In this document: one piece after another, positions 57,299 through 64,000 of the stretch
Layout: the number at the start of each line of letters is the position of its first letter
Position numbering within the stretch: position 1 is the first letter of the stretch
NCBI RefSeq assembly: GCF_000003815.2
Contig: NC_049981.1
Coordinates: forward strand, 18,151,041 to 18,215,040
From: Branchiostoma floridae
Taxonomy: Eukaryota > Chordata > Leptocardii > Amphioxiformes > Branchiostomatidae
Reading direction: 5' to 3'
DNA: 64,000 bases
Notes under the pieces: generated by a model
The model's input: the letters and a program-made list of their open reading frames with translations, nothing else
What the model was told of the DNA's origin: nothing
The model's database searches: none
Program-made: the position numbers and the translations under genes

Positions 57299-58997
57299 TG
57301 TTGAGTGAGAGTACAGCAGTTGCCAGCGCCCAAGCTCTGTTCTTTGTGCAGCAAACCTCCCCGGTTTGCCTGACAGCGGAGTGGACGATTTTCTGTAGGC
57401 GTGGGCAAATATACCAGATATGGCAGATGCCACTCAAAGATAGGTTACCTTAATAAATATTAATAGTTTATCTAGTCAAGAGCAGTGTATCTACTGCCGT
57501 AGATGTAAAAAAACACTAAAGCATTGTAATTCATCGGTATTTATTGCAACTTTACCAAGCTTATATATTTTACGCTTTTATATTTTGTCAAGTCGTTGTG
57601 TCATTTATTTAATATATTCGAAACACCCCCTTATAATAGTGGTACCACTCAGGAATAAAGGTTAAAGGTTACGAGTCACGAATGATCAGCTCGCAGATCG
57701 AGCGAGAAGTAGAGCTGCTTTGTTTTGTCAAGGACGCAATTGACACCACACCTTCATTCAGGTGAGGTAGAGGTTAAAGGTTATATTGTAACGTTACCTT
57801 TGTTAAGACATATCTACCAACATTCACGCCACCTGCCGCGTATGAACGGAAAAACTGGTCCCCGTAAACCGAAGCTATCCTCTACGAGGGAAAATGGAAG
57901 ATATGTTTCCCCACCCCGTATGTAACGTTACACCAAAATTGCGTTGAAAAATAGATATTTCACACACCAAACAAGCCTACAGAACTCCGAAAGATTTAGA
58001 TTTTTTTCGGGTAGGAAAAGTTATTACAGAGTCTGCTGTGCATAATATATGCCGGGCTTGGGCTTGACGCCATCTTGAAAAATAGCAACATTTGCATAGA
58101 CATGATATATTGACGTTGAAGATCGGCGTTTAATGTCATAAGTAGCGTTTATCAGTTTCCCGGTATAGGACTGGATTTACGGTATATGGTAACAAATTTA
58201 CCAATTGTTCAAATGTTTTGTTCCCTTGAACTACTCTACCGATAATAGCCTCACTTACGCCAAGCGCCAAGAAACCGGAAATCCTATACGGCTATATTTC
58301 TGCTCCTTGTTCTGCTCTTTAGAAACCAACAACGGCGAACTGTAAATGACACAAAGATATGCATTATATATATAATAAGCACTTTACCTTGCGTGGTTAT
58401 TGAATATAAAGCAGACTCTTCTCCCGAATATATAAGATCTGGTACAATAACACATGGCATAGCAGGCAAGTCAGGTCACGGTGCTTGTTGAAGGTGAGGC
58501 ATCCAGGTGGACGGTATTTGCTACAGAATTCTATTCAGCAGTATAAAAACTAATGTGACATGTAATAGGACTGGTGTTTTCAATGCCATTCCACCATTCT
58601 GACACACTGGTTCACATGATGTCATGTAGCTTAATATGATTGGATAACTTTGAACTTTGAACTACAGCCTTTGTTTAGGACAAAAGCTTGACCTGCAGTG
58701 GCCAAAATTACCTCTTGGCATTGGTAGGGCTGTAGTATCTGTCTTAATGAACCTTTGAGCTTAGAGGTCCTGAACTGGCTGATTACTGGCATCACTAGAT
58801 GAACTGTGGCTGTACACATAAAGTTAGACTAAATTGTATCATCAGGTACAGCATCCACTTAAGAGGTCTAGGGACAGGTGTAAAATTGAGCTGAAGAACA
58901 TCTTGAAACATTTTTCAGTCAGTGTCTAACATATCTTATTGGTCAATCTTCTTGTTTGATCTACAGTTTCTAAAGGTCACCTAGAACACGTGAAACC
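57299..58997. other. Shared upstream region of ADK and RABGGTB
   Basis: The two start codons point away from each other across 1.7 kb. Several CGTTAC and CpG-containing stretches occur at 57.7-57.9 kb. No TATA box is evident near either start. No ORF of interest. Confidence 0.5.

Positions 58998-64000
<5,003 letters not shown>

Overview
The window is animal nuclear DNA: genes with many introns, GT-AG splice sites, vertebrate-like protein sequences, long introns and many short fold-back and tRNA-derived repeats. The proteins resemble vertebrate orthologues closely, but the genes are compact and the family appears as a single KAT6 copy. An invertebrate deuterostome, most likely a cephalochordate (amphioxus), fits best; this species call is inference. 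Two runs of exactly 100 N mark assembly gaps. All exon coordinates were read by hand from splice signals, phase continuity and protein family knowledge; UTR ends are not determined.

Layout. (1) 23-6111, plus strand: the last 13 coding exons of lysosomal alpha-mannosidase (MAN2B1 type); the catalytic half lies before the window. (2) 6112-10837: repeats. (3) 10838-17970 and 24227-26964, both minus strand: two neighbouring four-exon genes that each encode a small single-pass membrane protein with a signal peptide, one EGF module, one transmembrane helix and a short basic tail. They look like precursors of EGF-receptor ligands (EGF/TGF-alpha/neuregulin type) and share intron phases 1-2-2, with the EGF module split between its fourth and fifth cysteines. 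This is the most interesting part of the window. (4) 27.2-32.5 kb: repeat-rich DNA with both assembly gaps and a probable KAT6 promoter. (5) 32560-48326, plus strand: a complete MYST acetyltransferase gene of the KAT6A/KAT6B (MOZ/MORF) type, 22 coding exons, 1951 residues. (6) 49955-57298, minus strand: a complete adenosine kinase gene (ADK), 10 exons, 349 residues, tail to tail with KAT6. (7) 58998-63858, plus strand: RABGGTB, the beta subunit of Rab geranylgeranyltransferase, head to head with ADK; the last exon lies past the window end.

The genes do not form a pathway. They are housekeeping and chromatin genes beside a receptor-ligand pair. The gene order may still carry information: ADK and KAT6B are neighbours in human, and NRG3 and NRG1 lie on the same chromosomes as KAT6B and KAT6A, so the KAT6-ADK-EGF-ligand block may be an ancestral chordate linkage. 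No rRNA gene, functional tRNA gene or CRISPR array was seen.
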